A DNA stretch of 64,000 nucleotides from Abditibacteriota bacterium. GTDB lineage: Bacteria; Armatimonadota; UBA5829. Under the pieces are notes generated by a model. The model was not told the origin of the DNA. It did not search any database and saw only the letters and a program-made list of their open reading frames with translations. The stretch covers positions 18,973-82,972 of the forward strand of contig JAFSVJ010000031.1 in assembly GCA_017445025.1 (NCBI GenBank), written 5' to 3'. Shown piece after piece: positions 51,401 through 59,021 of the stretch. Every line of letters starts with the position of its first letter. Position 1 is the stretch's first letter. Position numbers and translations under genes: made by a program.

Positions 51401-54059
51401 TACCAGAAGACTTGTGGATGTTGCTCAGGATGTTATTGTTCGTGAGCAAGATTGTAAAACCAAAAATGGTATAGAAATCACTCCTATTTATGAAGGCACA
51501 GAGATTATAGAACCCATAAGTGAAAGAGTAAAAGGAAGAACTGCTCTCAAAACTATTGGTAATCCCGACGATAAATTAACGGAAGATATATATAGATTTT
51601 ATGAACCATATCTTTTTGAATATGAGTCAAAGGATATTATTACAGCTGATTTGCCAAATGAGGATTATAATGTTTATACCATAAATACTGGTCTTGAAAC
51701 ACCTGTGGTTCAATCTCTCAAACACAGTGAATGGAAAATCAACAAGGAAGGGGAATTTAAATATATTCTGAAAAGTGAAATTGAAGAGTTATTCCCAATC
51801 TATAAAAACAGAGAAATAGTTGATCCAAACGGTGAAGTTCATACTGTTACGGATACTATTACTTATAAAAACGGTAAAGTTATTGTGACGGATTATAACA
51901 ATAATGAAGTTGTTATTCCTGAAAGTTTAACTAAATTTGATGTTAGAGGTCAAATCGATCCGAGAAATGCTTGGGTTGTTCGTGATGAAATTATCTCTGA
52001 TGCGGATGCCATAAGAATTGAAAAGGCTTGGATGGAAGAAGATGAAAAACTCAAACTTAAGATTAAGAACGAAAAAGAAAGAAACGAAAAACGTAAATTT
52101 AAGATTTGGGTTCGTTCTCCATTTACTTGTGAATCTAAAATGGGTATTTGTTCTAAATGTTACGGAAAGGATATGTCTCTTAAGATACCTGTGGAAGTTG
52201 GAACAAGTGTTGGTATTATAGCTGCTCAATCTATCGGTGAGCCTGGAACTCAGTTAACTATGAGAACTTTCCACACAGGTGGTGTTGCTGGTAACTACTT
52301 AACCGGTGATGCTAATGTTAACAAGCAAAAACAAGAGGCTATGAGAAATTTGGACAGAGACAGAAGAGCCGGTGTGCTTAGTGATGACTCTAAGGATAAA
52401 GCAACAAGTAAATCTGTTCAAAGTCTTTTAGCTGTTTTGGAACCTCCTCAATCAGGTATTCAAAGAGTTGGTGAACTTTTTGAAGCCAGAAAGCCTAAGG
52501 GAAAAGCCATTATATGTGAAATGGATGGTGTTGTTAAATTGGTTGACCAAAAAGGTAGACACCAAGTTTGGATTGACAGTGAAATCCCTGTTCGAGCTAT
52601 GGATCTTGAATGCTTGGTTGGATTTAAATTCCAAGGTGACTTGTTCTACATCAATGATGAGGGAGAAGAAGAGATTATTGCTCCTCAAGGTGTTCCCATT
52701 AAAGGCAAGGATAAAGACAAGATAGGTATTATAGATAATGTGATTAAGAATGTCTTTGACAAACAAAATCCGGAAAAGCAAACTATTATCGAAAAGCTTA
52801 TCAAAAAATTAATAGAAGATGCAAAAGCTCAGATATATGAAGAATTAATTCAAAATAACGAAGAATTAAAGAAAGATCAATTTATTCAAAGATTAAAAGA
52901 TAGATTAAAAGAAAAAGTATTTAAGATTTATCTTAGAAAGAAATATCTCGTTCCTTACAGAGGTGAACTTATGGTTGCCGAGAGTGAAAAGGATAGAAGA
53001 GATGGCGTTAAAGTTGTGGGTGATTTCATTAGACTTGGTGAAAAAATAACCCCTGGTCCTTTGGATCCTTCTCAGGTATTAACCATTGCTGACAGCACAA
53101 ACAACAAGCAATCTTCTGTTTTGGGAGAACTTGGTGTTATGAAATATATCGTTGAAGAAATTCAAAAGGTATATAAGAGTCAAGGTGTAGATATTAACGA
53201 TAAGCATGTAGAAGTTATTGTTCGTCAGATGTTTAGAAAGGTTAAGGTTATTGCCGGTCATGATACAGACCTTAAATCCGGACAAATTGTGGATAAAGCT
53301 GTTGTTAAAGCCAAAAATGAAGAACTTGGTGGAAACAAGAAAAAGATTCTTTATTCTCCAAAGTTATATGGTATTACAGATGCTTCTCTTAATACAGACA
53401 GTTTCCTCTCTGCCGCTTCTTTCCAAAAAACTACAAAGGTTTTAACCGATGCTGTTATAAGAGCTAAGAGAGATAACCTTATCGGTTTGAAAGAAAACGT
53501 TATTATCGGAAGATTAATTCCTGCCGGAACAGGTCTTAAGAGATTTAGAAACGTGGAACTTTTGGACAAAAATGGTAAACCTTTGCCTATTAAGAGATAT
53601 GTTTATAATGTTCTTGATGATAAAACTCCTCTTCTTAAAAAAGAAGGAGGATTTGAATGGAAGAAGGGTGCTGAGAAGTGTATTATAGAACTTGGAGCTA
53701 AGACTGTTGGTGAGATTTTCCCACAATTAGGATTTTTGGATAATTATGGTCCCGGTGTTGAAAAGGATATTCAGGATACTATTTCCAGACATATAGCTGA
53801 ACAGATAAGAAAAACTGAAGAAAGAAACAAAGCTTTAGTAGACACTAACGGTAAAGTTTCCAAATCAGAGGAGTTAGCAAATTTAGGTATTACCTATATT
53901 GACCCTGATGCTGAGACTGAAACAGAAACTCTTCCGGACGGTGAAATAGATATCTCTACGCAGGAAAAATTTGAAAAAGACGAAGATACCGGATTTATAA
54001 ATATGGTAACTGAACAAGAGTTGCAAGATGAAGCAACAGGTGAGGATACGGAGGAATAG
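48429..54059 (+). CDS. rpoC: RNA polymerase beta' subunit, greatly enlarged
   Basis: An 1876-residue beta' subunit; B. subtilis has 1199 and E. coli 1407. Start after AAGGAGATATAGATAA. The N-terminal zinc site CHCGKYK...CEKCNVEV, the active-site loop NADFDGDQM (N594; metal-binding D596, D598, D600), the second zinc cluster (VREQDC and FTCESKMGICSKCYG), the trigger loop QLTMRTFHTGGVAG and the late block DSFLSAASFQKTTKVLTDA are intact and in order. Extra sequence sits at about 150-320 (charged helices before the clamp), between the two halves of the second zinc site (about 1030-1220) and after GELFEARKPKG (about 1340-1640). The C-terminus is an acidic tail (ETETETLPDGE). The small gene downstream overlaps its RBS. 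Confidence 0.97.
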   Translation: MVRGRSKVDSSRFSNIKIAIASPSDIIRWARGEKNEVKKPETINYKTYKPEPGGLFCEEIFGPVKDWECHCGKYKKVKYKGTICEKCNVEVTKSKVRRERMAFLKLNAPVSHIWYLKATSSPISLLLKIPQKELEKVIYYEQYVVTYKNIQRFETLKPFIEEIIKHETEQLKVETEEENQLALRETYKEIQRIWTGNPLFEIEDLSEEEYQKLENKIEGLKGKDQVVDSAFEKYKEKVNINNKDFEDTCKKYNTAIETIQKKNVKSLLEENECEAINYLYDLLDNTTDEDFEEIRDKFSQSQEDFVLIDKDFLNLDLVFEIGVGGYAVKEFLAKVDLEKLKHSDIKRNSSEQLRYQRTMEVVDAFLFSKAKPEWMMLECLPVISPELRPMVQLDGGRFAASDLNDLYRRVINRNNRMQRLRDAIAPGGIKNHERRLLQDSIDAVLDNSKKQKSIKGSNDRQLKSLADMLKGKEGRFRKNLLGKRVDYSGRSVIVVGPSLKIYQCGLPKEMALELFKPFVINALQSESINFKKAKKMVEEVQSEVWDALEKVICEHPVLLNRAPTLHRLGIQAFEPQLIDGNAIELHPLVCAAFNADFDGDQMAVHVPLSIAAQAEARALMLASHNLFSPANGNPIVAPSQDVVLGCYYLTMMKDTTRVKFAQDMVYDDKGNTIAIPGTSYIVDGYINYDAEGGPRFEETGEIHRIKLFANENEAIMTYQRGDLDLHEIIGVKMNIKDIVRPDGYRESGTFIRNITCGRLIFNTILPDNMKYLGSEYYANEKLTFDPNDKLLLPDYDKSCERADAVSKKLIGKLITECHDRNGHDATVKFLDDIKNLGYKYATKAGMSIAITDMDITSDRENIIEQTQKAVEKINNQYKMGFSDESSRRGSVLKAWTDATKEIGDSLIKGIKQFNQISIITKSGARGSTKQISQLSGMRGLMSDPNGNPIEDLPVTSNFHEGLSVLEYFVSTHGARKGLADTALRTADAGYLTRRLVDVAQDVIVREQDCKTKNGIEITPIYEGTEIIEPISERVKGRTALKTIGNPDDKLTEDIYRFYEPYLFEYESKDIITADLPNEDYNVYTINTGLETPVVQSLKHSEWKINKEGEFKYILKSEIEELFPIYKNREIVDPNGEVHTVTDTITYKNGKVIVTDYNNNEVVIPESLTKFDVRGQIDPRNAWVVRDEIISDADAIRIEKAWMEEDEKLKLKIKNEKERNEKRKFKIWVRSPFTCESKMGICSKCYGKDMSLKIPVEVGTSVGIIAAQSIGEPGTQLTMRTFHTGGVAGNYLTGDANVNKQKQEAMRNLDRDRRAGVLSDDSKDKATSKSVQSLLAVLEPPQSGIQRVGELFEARKPKGKAIICEMDGVVKLVDQKGRHQVWIDSEIPVRAMDLECLVGFKFQGDLFYINDEGEEEIIAPQGVPIKGKDKDKIGIIDNVIKNVFDKQNPEKQTIIEKLIKKLIEDAKAQIYEELIQNNEELKKDQFIQRLKDRLKEKVFKIYLRKKYLVPYRGELMVAESEKDRRDGVKVVGDFIRLGEKITPGPLDPSQVLTIADSTNNKQSSVLGELGVMKYIVEEIQKVYKSQGVDINDKHVEVIVRQMFRKVKVIAGHDTDLKSGQIVDKAVVKAKNEELGGNKKKILYSPKLYGITDASLNTDSFLSAASFQKTTKVLTDAVIRAKRDNLIGLKENVIIGRLIPAGTGLKRFRNVELLDKNGKPLPIKRYVYNVLDDKTPLLKKEGGFEWKKGAEKCIIELGAKTVGEIFPQLGFLDNYGPGVEKDIQDTISRHIAEQIRKTEERNKALVDTNGKVSKSEELANLGITYIDPDAETETETLPDGEIDISTQEKFEKDEDTGFINMVTEQELQDEATGEDTEE

Positions 54060-54061
54060 TT

Positions 54062-54406
54062 ATGAGAACAATTACATCAATATGTCTTCAATTAATGGAG
54101 CATGAGAAAAAAGCTACTTTAGACTCTGTTGCTAAAGTTCTCGAAGTTGCTCCCGGTATAGTTTTTAGCGGAAAGCCTAAAAATAACCCTCTTTATTCTT
54201 GGGTTGTGGACAATGAAAAAGCTGCTTCTACAAGCACAAAGAGTGCTAAGGCTTCTAAATCTAAAAGCAAAGATAAGGGTGATGCCAAGAATGCAGAAGA
54301 CACTGTTGCTATAACTTCATCACAAGCTAAAGATAAAGAAGAAGTTTATAAAGAACTTGAAAAATGGTTGGATAATCCTGAGAATAAGTCTCATGCCAGC
54401 TCTTAA
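54062..54406 (+). CDS. Small unknown protein translationally coupled to rpoC
   Basis: A 114-residue protein whose ATG stands two bases after the rpoC stop; its RBS GGAGG is inside rpoC. Residues 1-50 may fold (ITSICLQLMEHEKKATLDSV, APGIVFSGKPKNNPLYSWVV). Residues 52-90 are rich in S, K and A (STSTKSAKASKSKSKDKGD), probably disordered, followed by a short helix EEVYKELEKWLDN. A strong terminator follows at 54445. I know no family. Coupling to rpoC suggests an RNA-polymerase-associated small subunit, which is inference. Confidence 0.7.
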   Translation: MRTITSICLQLMEHEKKATLDSVAKVLEVAPGIVFSGKPKNNPLYSWVVDNEKAASTSTKSAKASKSKSKDKGDAKNAEDTVAITSSQAKDKEEVYKELEKWLDNPENKSHASS

Positions 54407-54444
54407 TTTATATTTTTGCTTTAGAAAATGGCAAACTAAAAAAA

Positions 54445-54460
54445 AGTCCCGAAAGGGACT
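54445..54460 (+). terminator. Terminator of the rpoB-rpoC operon
   Basis: AGTCCC, loop GAAA, GGGACT followed by five T and preceded by an A-run. Classical rho-independent form. Confidence 0.92.
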
Positions 54461-54527
54461 TTTTTAAAATCAAAAATAGATAATAAAAAATCTTGTGATT
54501 TGATAAAAATAGAGCAGGAGGTATTAT

Positions 54528-55271
54528 TTGGAACAATTATTAGAATCCATAAATGGTAAACTTGACACAGTTTTGCTCTGTGTTCCTTATAGTGTATGTC
54601 TGTTGATATGCGTATTATGGGGTATTATTTCCGTATCATTTTGCCCCTGTCACATGGCATCTGTGTCTATGATAATTAATTATATCAAAAGCCAAAAGGA
54701 TATGACAGTGGCTTATGCTTTTAGGCTTACACTTGTATTTTCTTTTGCCATATTGATGGTGGTTCTTTCTATCGGTTTGATTACTATAGGTTTGGGTAGG
54801 GTTCTTGAAGAAACGGGAAAAGTATTGGATTATATTATTGGAACGATTTTTATCTTAGTTGGATTTCACATAACCGGACTTATTAAATATCACCATCACG
54901 ATCACTGTGACGAAGAAGAACATGACGAACATTGTGGGGCTGTAGACATAGAATATAAGAGAAAAGGTTATGTAGGTGCTTTTATCTATGGTTTAATATT
55001 TGGTGTTTTGCTCAGTCCTTGCACTTTTGCCTATATGGCACCTATTATGGGCTATGCTTTAAAAAAGTCCATAGATAATCAAATCCAGGCTTTTTTGATG
55101 TTTTTTTGTTATGGTATAGGAGAAATAATAATCATAACAAGTATAGGAACTTTCACAGAGTTTATTTCTAAATATAATCATTGGAGTCATTCTTCAAAGG
55201 CATGTAAAATTATTAAGATTATTTGTGGAATAATAATTATACTTGCCGGTATACACATATTTTTTGAATAA
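54528..55271 (+). CDS. CcdA/DsbD-like membrane protein with histidine-rich loop
   Basis: A 247-residue protein with about six membrane helices. TTG start with GGAGG 7 bases upstream. Two cysteine sites typical of CcdA-like thiol-electron carriers: FCPCHM (C39, C41) and LSPCTF (C165), each at a helix start followed by a proline-bearing helix. The loop between, residues 122-136 (HHHDHCDEEEHDEHC), is rich in His, Asp and Cys, as in metal-handling variants. It could pass electrons or metal across the membrane. The last 17 codons recur at 55504. Confidence 0.78.
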   Translation: MEQLLESINGKLDTVLLCVPYSVCLLICVLWGIISVSFCPCHMASVSMIINYIKSQKDMTVAYAFRLTLVFSFAILMVVLSIGLITIGLGRVLEETGKVLDYIIGTIFILVGFHITGLIKYHHHDHCDEEEHDEHCGAVDIEYKRKGYVGAFIYGLIFGVLLSPCTFAYMAPIMGYALKKSIDNQIQAFLMFFCYGIGEIIIITSIGTFTEFISKYNHWSHSSKACKIIKIICGIIIILAGIHIFFE

Positions 55272-55388
55272 TTATTATTATAGAATAAATTTCTTAAATA
55301 CAAAATTCCAACTCCCCTAAAAATCCCTTATTTTTCGCTTAACGAAATATCTCTTTTCGTGTCTCCCTGACGATTCTCGCCTAAGAAC

Positions 55389-55417
55389 ATTTTTAAATGG
55401 CTTAAGCCTTTAAAAAT
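55389..55417. repeat. 29-bp near-perfect palindrome in the CcdA-MATE gap
   Basis: ATTTTTAAA and TTTAAAAAT around GGCTTAAGCC with one unpaired T. The surrounding 55272-55503 stretch has other hairpin-like pieces (TTTCTTACGAAAAATAGG resembles part of palindromic copy E) but no gene. Confidence 0.55.
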
Positions 55418-55503
55418 AACCTTATTCTGCGATTCTACGGTCGACGACTACAAGACATATTTCTTACGAAAAATAGGTCTTTTTGGTGATTTGTAATTTT
55501 ATA

Positions 55504-55552
55504 TTTGTGGAATAATCATTATTTTAGCCGGTATACACATATTTTTTGAATA
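55504..55552 (+). pseudogene. 3' remnant of a second CcdA-like gene
   Basis: The 49 bases repeat the end of the CcdA-like gene (55222-55270) with four differences. Read in the same frame both encode ICGIIIILAGIHIFFE and a stop; all differences are synonymous (including TAA to TAG). So this is what remains of a once-functional paralogue, about 230 bases downstream. Confidence 0.75.
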
Positions 55553-55561
55553 GGTAGTTTT

Positions 55562-56938
55562 ATGGATAAGGTTCAAGGTGACTCCGGTGTCAATATGACA
55601 GAGGGGGCTATCCCAAAACTTGTATTTAAATTTGCCATGCCAACTATGTTTCAATCTGTGGTTATGGTAATAAATTCTCTTATAACAGCTGTTTTGGCAG
55701 GAAGATGTATAGGACCTATTGCGTTAGGTGCTGTGGCAGTTTCCATGCCTATTGTTTTTATTATAAATTCTATTGCTATGGGAACCACACAAGCCAATTC
55801 CATTTTGTTGGCACAGGCTTATGGCAGAAGAGATTTCGTAGAATTAAAGAGAATTATCGATACATCCTTTTTGTGTTTAATGGGTGTATGTGTCACCATG
55901 GTTACCATAGGTATTTGTTTTTGCAACGGTTTACTCCATTTGATTAAGACTCCGGAAGAAATATTTGTTCCGGCAAAAATATTTTTCATTTTGCATCTTG
56001 TAGGTGTTCCTTTTTTGTTTACTCAATTTTTGTTTTTCTCATCATTTAGAGGATTGGGAAATGCTTCAAGACCTATGTGGCTGTCTTTCCTATCTGTTGG
56101 TATTAATATTGTTTGTTTGCCTCTCTTGGTGACGGGTATTTTTGGACTGCCTAAGATGGGTATTGCGGGATTGGGAATATCTGATATTATAGCAAATGTG
56201 ACCCTTTTTATAGTTATATTTACTATAATGAAAATGGAAAAATCCATTATTATTCCTCATATTATAAAGCCTGATTTCGTTCCTCAAATTGCCAAAATGT
56301 TGCTTCAAATAGGTTTTCCATCAATGATTCAACAGGTCCTCTTAAACGCATCTATTTTGTTTATTATTTCACTTGTAAACTCTTACGGTGCATTGGTGAC
56401 GGAGGGTTATGGAGTTGCAAGCAGAATAGACGGAATTATTTTTGCTATGGGTGGAGCCTTTAATATGTCCGTTTCTATTATTGCGGGACAGAATTTGGGT
56501 GTAGAACAATACAACAGAGTAGGGGAAGCAGTAAAATGGGGACTTATCTATGCACTTTTGATATGTATAATCCCTGCTATGGTGGCTATTTTCTGCCCGG
56601 AAATATTAATGAGTATATTTACATCAGATCAAGGTGTTATAGACGTTGGTTGTACTTATTTGAGAGTGTCCGGATTTAATTGTTTGTTTATAGTTGTATA
56701 TATGTCTTTTTTAGGAGTGCCTATGGCTGCGGGCCAGACTTATATGGCTTTGTTTGTCACCATAATTGCTACATGTTTGGTGAGAGTGCCTATGGCTTAT
56801 TTGTTAAATTCAAAGCTTGGTTTTGTGGGAATATGGTATTCGGCACCAATTGCCCAAGCCGTGGCAGTTAGTATAGCTATATGGTATTTCTACTCAGGTA
56901 AGTGGAAAATTAAAAATCTTATAAGTAAAATAAATTGA
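55562..56938 (+). CDS. MATE-family efflux transporter
   Basis: A 458-residue membrane protein with about 12 helices in two homologous halves. The N-terminal half has AMPTMFQSVVMVINSL and AVAVSMPIVFIINSIAMG; the second half has GFPSMIQQVLLNASILF and GGAFNMSVSIIAGQNLG, as in DinF/MepA-like MATE exporters. It probably exports drugs or metabolites using Na+ or H+. RBS AGGT; no own promoter seen in the 10 bases after the CcdA remnant. A bidirectional terminator follows at 56953. Confidence 0.9.
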   Translation: MDKVQGDSGVNMTEGAIPKLVFKFAMPTMFQSVVMVINSLITAVLAGRCIGPIALGAVAVSMPIVFIINSIAMGTTQANSILLAQAYGRRDFVELKRIIDTSFLCLMGVCVTMVTIGICFCNGLLHLIKTPEEIFVPAKIFFILHLVGVPFLFTQFLFFSSFRGLGNASRPMWLSFLSVGINIVCLPLLVTGIFGLPKMGIAGLGISDIIANVTLFIVIFTIMKMEKSIIIPHIIKPDFVPQIAKMLLQIGFPSMIQQVLLNASILFIISLVNSYGALVTEGYGVASRIDGIIFAMGGAFNMSVSIIAGQNLGVEQYNRVGEAVKWGLIYALLICIIPAMVAIFCPEILMSIFTSDQGVIDVGCTYLRVSGFNCLFIVVYMSFLGVPMAAGQTYMALFVTIIATCLVRVPMAYLLNSKLGFVGIWYSAPIAQAVAVSIAIWYFYSGKWKIKNLISKIN

Positions 56939-56952
56939 TATTTTTAATATAT

Positions 56953-56973
56953 TCCCCTCTTATGAAGAGGGGA
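56953..56973. terminator. Bidirectional terminator
   Basis: TCCCCTCT, loop TATGA, AGAGGGGA followed by TTTTTATT. Serves the MATE gene; in reverse it could end the minus-strand operon with the ART-like gene. Confidence 0.85.
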
Positions 56974-56990
56974 TTTTTATTAACTAAATA

Positions 56991-57059
56991 TTAGAAATTA
57001 TACACACCTTTGTCTAAAAGAAGGTATTCTCTTTGATCCTGAGATATTTGCCATACCCA
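56991..57059 (-). pseudogene. 3' remnant of a second ART-like gene
   Basis: On the minus strand these bases read WVWQISQDQREYLLLDKGVYNF and a stop, against DKGAYNF in the intact neighbour. Six codons differ; five changes are synonymous and one is A to V. It is the tail of a lost paralogue, still containing the QRE motif, ending 10 bases from the intact gene's stop. Confidence 0.8.
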
Positions 57060-57069
57060 AGTTTAAAAA

Positions 57070-58074
57070 TTAAAAATTATACGCTCCTTTATCTAAAAGA
57101 AGGTATTCTCTCTGATCCTGAGAAATTTGCCATACCCAGTCATCTAAATAGCAGAAAGATAATATTCTTTCAATGGGGATTTGGAGATCGAAGACAGTGC
57201 CTTTGGCAGAGAAATTGCTTGCTATTTCCGGGTTGTCTGTATATGAAGTGACACCATAAGAATAAGGTTCTTTTTTGCCGGTTTCACCTTCACCTCTTAA
57301 TAGTCTTGTGGTTTCTTTGTAGTTTAGTGGGATTCCGTCTTTATAAGGTTCCACAACACCGTTTGAAACCACTCGATAGATTTTATAATCACCGGAGAGA
57401 AGTTTTTTGTAAGTATCTCTTCTCATTTTTTCAAGTATTGGAGCACAATATAGAATGTGAGCAAAGGATACATCACCGTAGCGACTTTTGTTTCCGCCCC
57501 AAAGGTATGCGGCAGTGTTTACTGTGCAGTATGCGTTAAGGTTTTTGGAAGAGTCTTCTGTGTATCCGTTAATATAAAGAGATTTGAGAGCGTCAACACC
57601 TTTGCGAGTGCCTCTGCACTCTGCTTCCCAACCCCATTTATTGATATGATAATCTTGGGTAATGACAACTTTTTTGTAGGCACTTTTAAGAATATTGTAT
57701 ATAGGTTTTATTTTACCTGTATTGTCAAAAATGTCATCAATATCAGCTCCGAAGGGACAGGGGTCGCTTGGGGATTTCATAACAACTTCAAACTTTCTGC
57801 AAAACAACATTTCACCTAAAACTTCACCCAACATAGATTGAGCATATTCAAGGGATGGGGCATTTTGCAGGTTATAAAGTTCCGTCACGTTAAAGTGTTT
57901 GTTGAGAATGGATTTATCTGTCAGAGTTGCTTCAAAATCATTCTGTAACATTCTTGCCATATAGGCATCGCTTCTGTAATAGGGGTTTAAAACCTCGTTA
58001 ATAGTGAAGTGTTCTTCTGCAAAGGCAAATAAACATAAGCTGAGCAGAACAAGGATTGAAAAGATTTTTTTCAT
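57070..58074 (-). CDS. Secreted ADP-ribosyltransferase-like protein
   Basis: A 334-residue protein with a signal peptide (MKKIFSILVLLSLCLFAFA). The last 110 residues show the pattern of arginine-type mono-ADP-ribosyltransferases (R-S-ExE): an arginine in YKIYRVVSNG, a serine/threonine block in YGVTSYTDNPEIASNFS, strands VFDLQIPIERILSF, and Q321-R322-E323 in DQREYLLLDKG, matching the QxE variant of the catalytic loop. The N-terminal 200 residues are helical and unknown. It is the last gene of a minus-strand operon behind three EamA transporters (12-base gap, AGGAG RBS). An exoenzyme acting on a neighbour or host protein is inference; an ordinary secreted protein with a chance resemblance remains possible. 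Confidence 0.55.
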   Translation of the reverse strand: MKKIFSILVLLSLCLFAFAEEHFTINEVLNPYYRSDAYMARMLQNDFEATLTDKSILNKHFNVTELYNLQNAPSLEYAQSMLGEVLGEMLFCRKFEVVMKSPSDPCPFGADIDDIFDNTGKIKPIYNILKSAYKKVVITQDYHINKWGWEAECRGTRKGVDALKSLYINGYTEDSSKNLNAYCTVNTAAYLWGGNKSRYGDVSFAHILYCAPILEKMRRDTYKKLLSGDYKIYRVVSNGVVEPYKDGIPLNYKETTRLLRGEGETGKKEPYSYGVTSYTDNPEIASNFSAKGTVFDLQIPIERILSFCYLDDWVWQISQDQREYLLLDKGAYNF

Positions 58075-58086
58075 AATTTTCTCCTA

Positions 58087-58989
58087 TTAAAAGATAGCTG
58101 TTAGGACAAGTCCTGTGAGAATCAAGATACCGCCTGCGATTTTGCAAGGGTATGGTTTTTCTTTAAATATAATAAATCCTACAAGCATGGTCAGTATCAT
58201 TCCCGTTTGCCTAAATGCCACAACATAATTAACATTTTCAGCCAAACCATAGGCTATGAACACCAGCATATATCCAACATTTATAAATATTCCCATGCAT
58301 AGGAGCATTAAATAATTAACTTTTTCTGTGACAAAATCTATTTTATATTTTATTTTATCAAAAATCATAAAGGGAATTAAGAAAATCGCTGTGGTAAAGG
58401 CCATGTATGGTATATAAAGAATGGAGATTTGTATATTGGATAGGTGGGGAGCGGTTTCTTTAATATTGTTAATTATTGAACTGTCTATATTTGAATAACA
58501 GGTTGTTCCTAAGGCGGCTATAGCTGTAAACATTATGGATTTGCTTAAAAATGTTTTCCAAGTTATGAGTTTAGGGTCTACTATAGGAAGGAGTATGCAT
58601 CCGATTATTATTAATAAAAAGCCCAAATATGCATAAGGATGGATTTGTGTGGCTTTTCCGATTATTATGCCGAACAAGGTGGAAAACAATATGGGAAGAG
58701 CGTTCTTGAGAGGGTAAACAAAGGATAAATCCCCGGCTCTGTATGCAGCCAAAAGTCCCCAAAAGGCGAGAGCGTTGGTCAGTCCCGTTAAAGCACCCGG
58801 AAGTAAGAAAGATTTATATATATAAAGGTCATCTTTTACCATAAAATAAAAAGGCAAAAAGACTATAATGGAAAGAAAGTTGGCAATCATTATAACCTTA
58901 CAAGAGGCTTTTATGTTTTTGGACAGTGAGTTCCAAGTTGTGTGTGTAATTGCAGATATTAACACTAAGAGTGTTGCGGCAAGTGACAT
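58087..58989 (-). CDS. EamA/DMT-family transporter, tandem copy 3
   Basis: A 300-residue protein with ten likely membrane helices in two EamA repeats. Signature stretches shared by all three copies are TTWNSLSK near residue 20, GDLSFVYPLKNALPI near 86-100 and NYVVAFRQTGMIL near 253. Members export or import small metabolites such as amino acids or nucleotide sugars. RBS AAAGGAAA. It ends 13 bases before the ART-like gene. Confidence 0.87.
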   Translation of the reverse strand: MSLAATLLVLISAITHTTWNSLSKNIKASCKVIMIANFLSIIVFLPFYFMVKDDLYIYKSFLLPGALTGLTNALAFWGLLAAYRAGDLSFVYPLKNALPILFSTLFGIIIGKATQIHPYAYLGFLLIIIGCILLPIVDPKLITWKTFLSKSIMFTAIAALGTTCYSNIDSSIINNIKETAPHLSNIQISILYIPYMAFTTAIFLIPFMIFDKIKYKIDFVTEKVNYLMLLCMGIFINVGYMLVFIAYGLAENVNYVVAFRQTGMILTMLVGFIIFKEKPYPCKIAGGILILTGLVLTAIF

Positions 58990-59021
58990 TTTTAAATTTC
59001 CTTTATTAAGATATATGTTGT

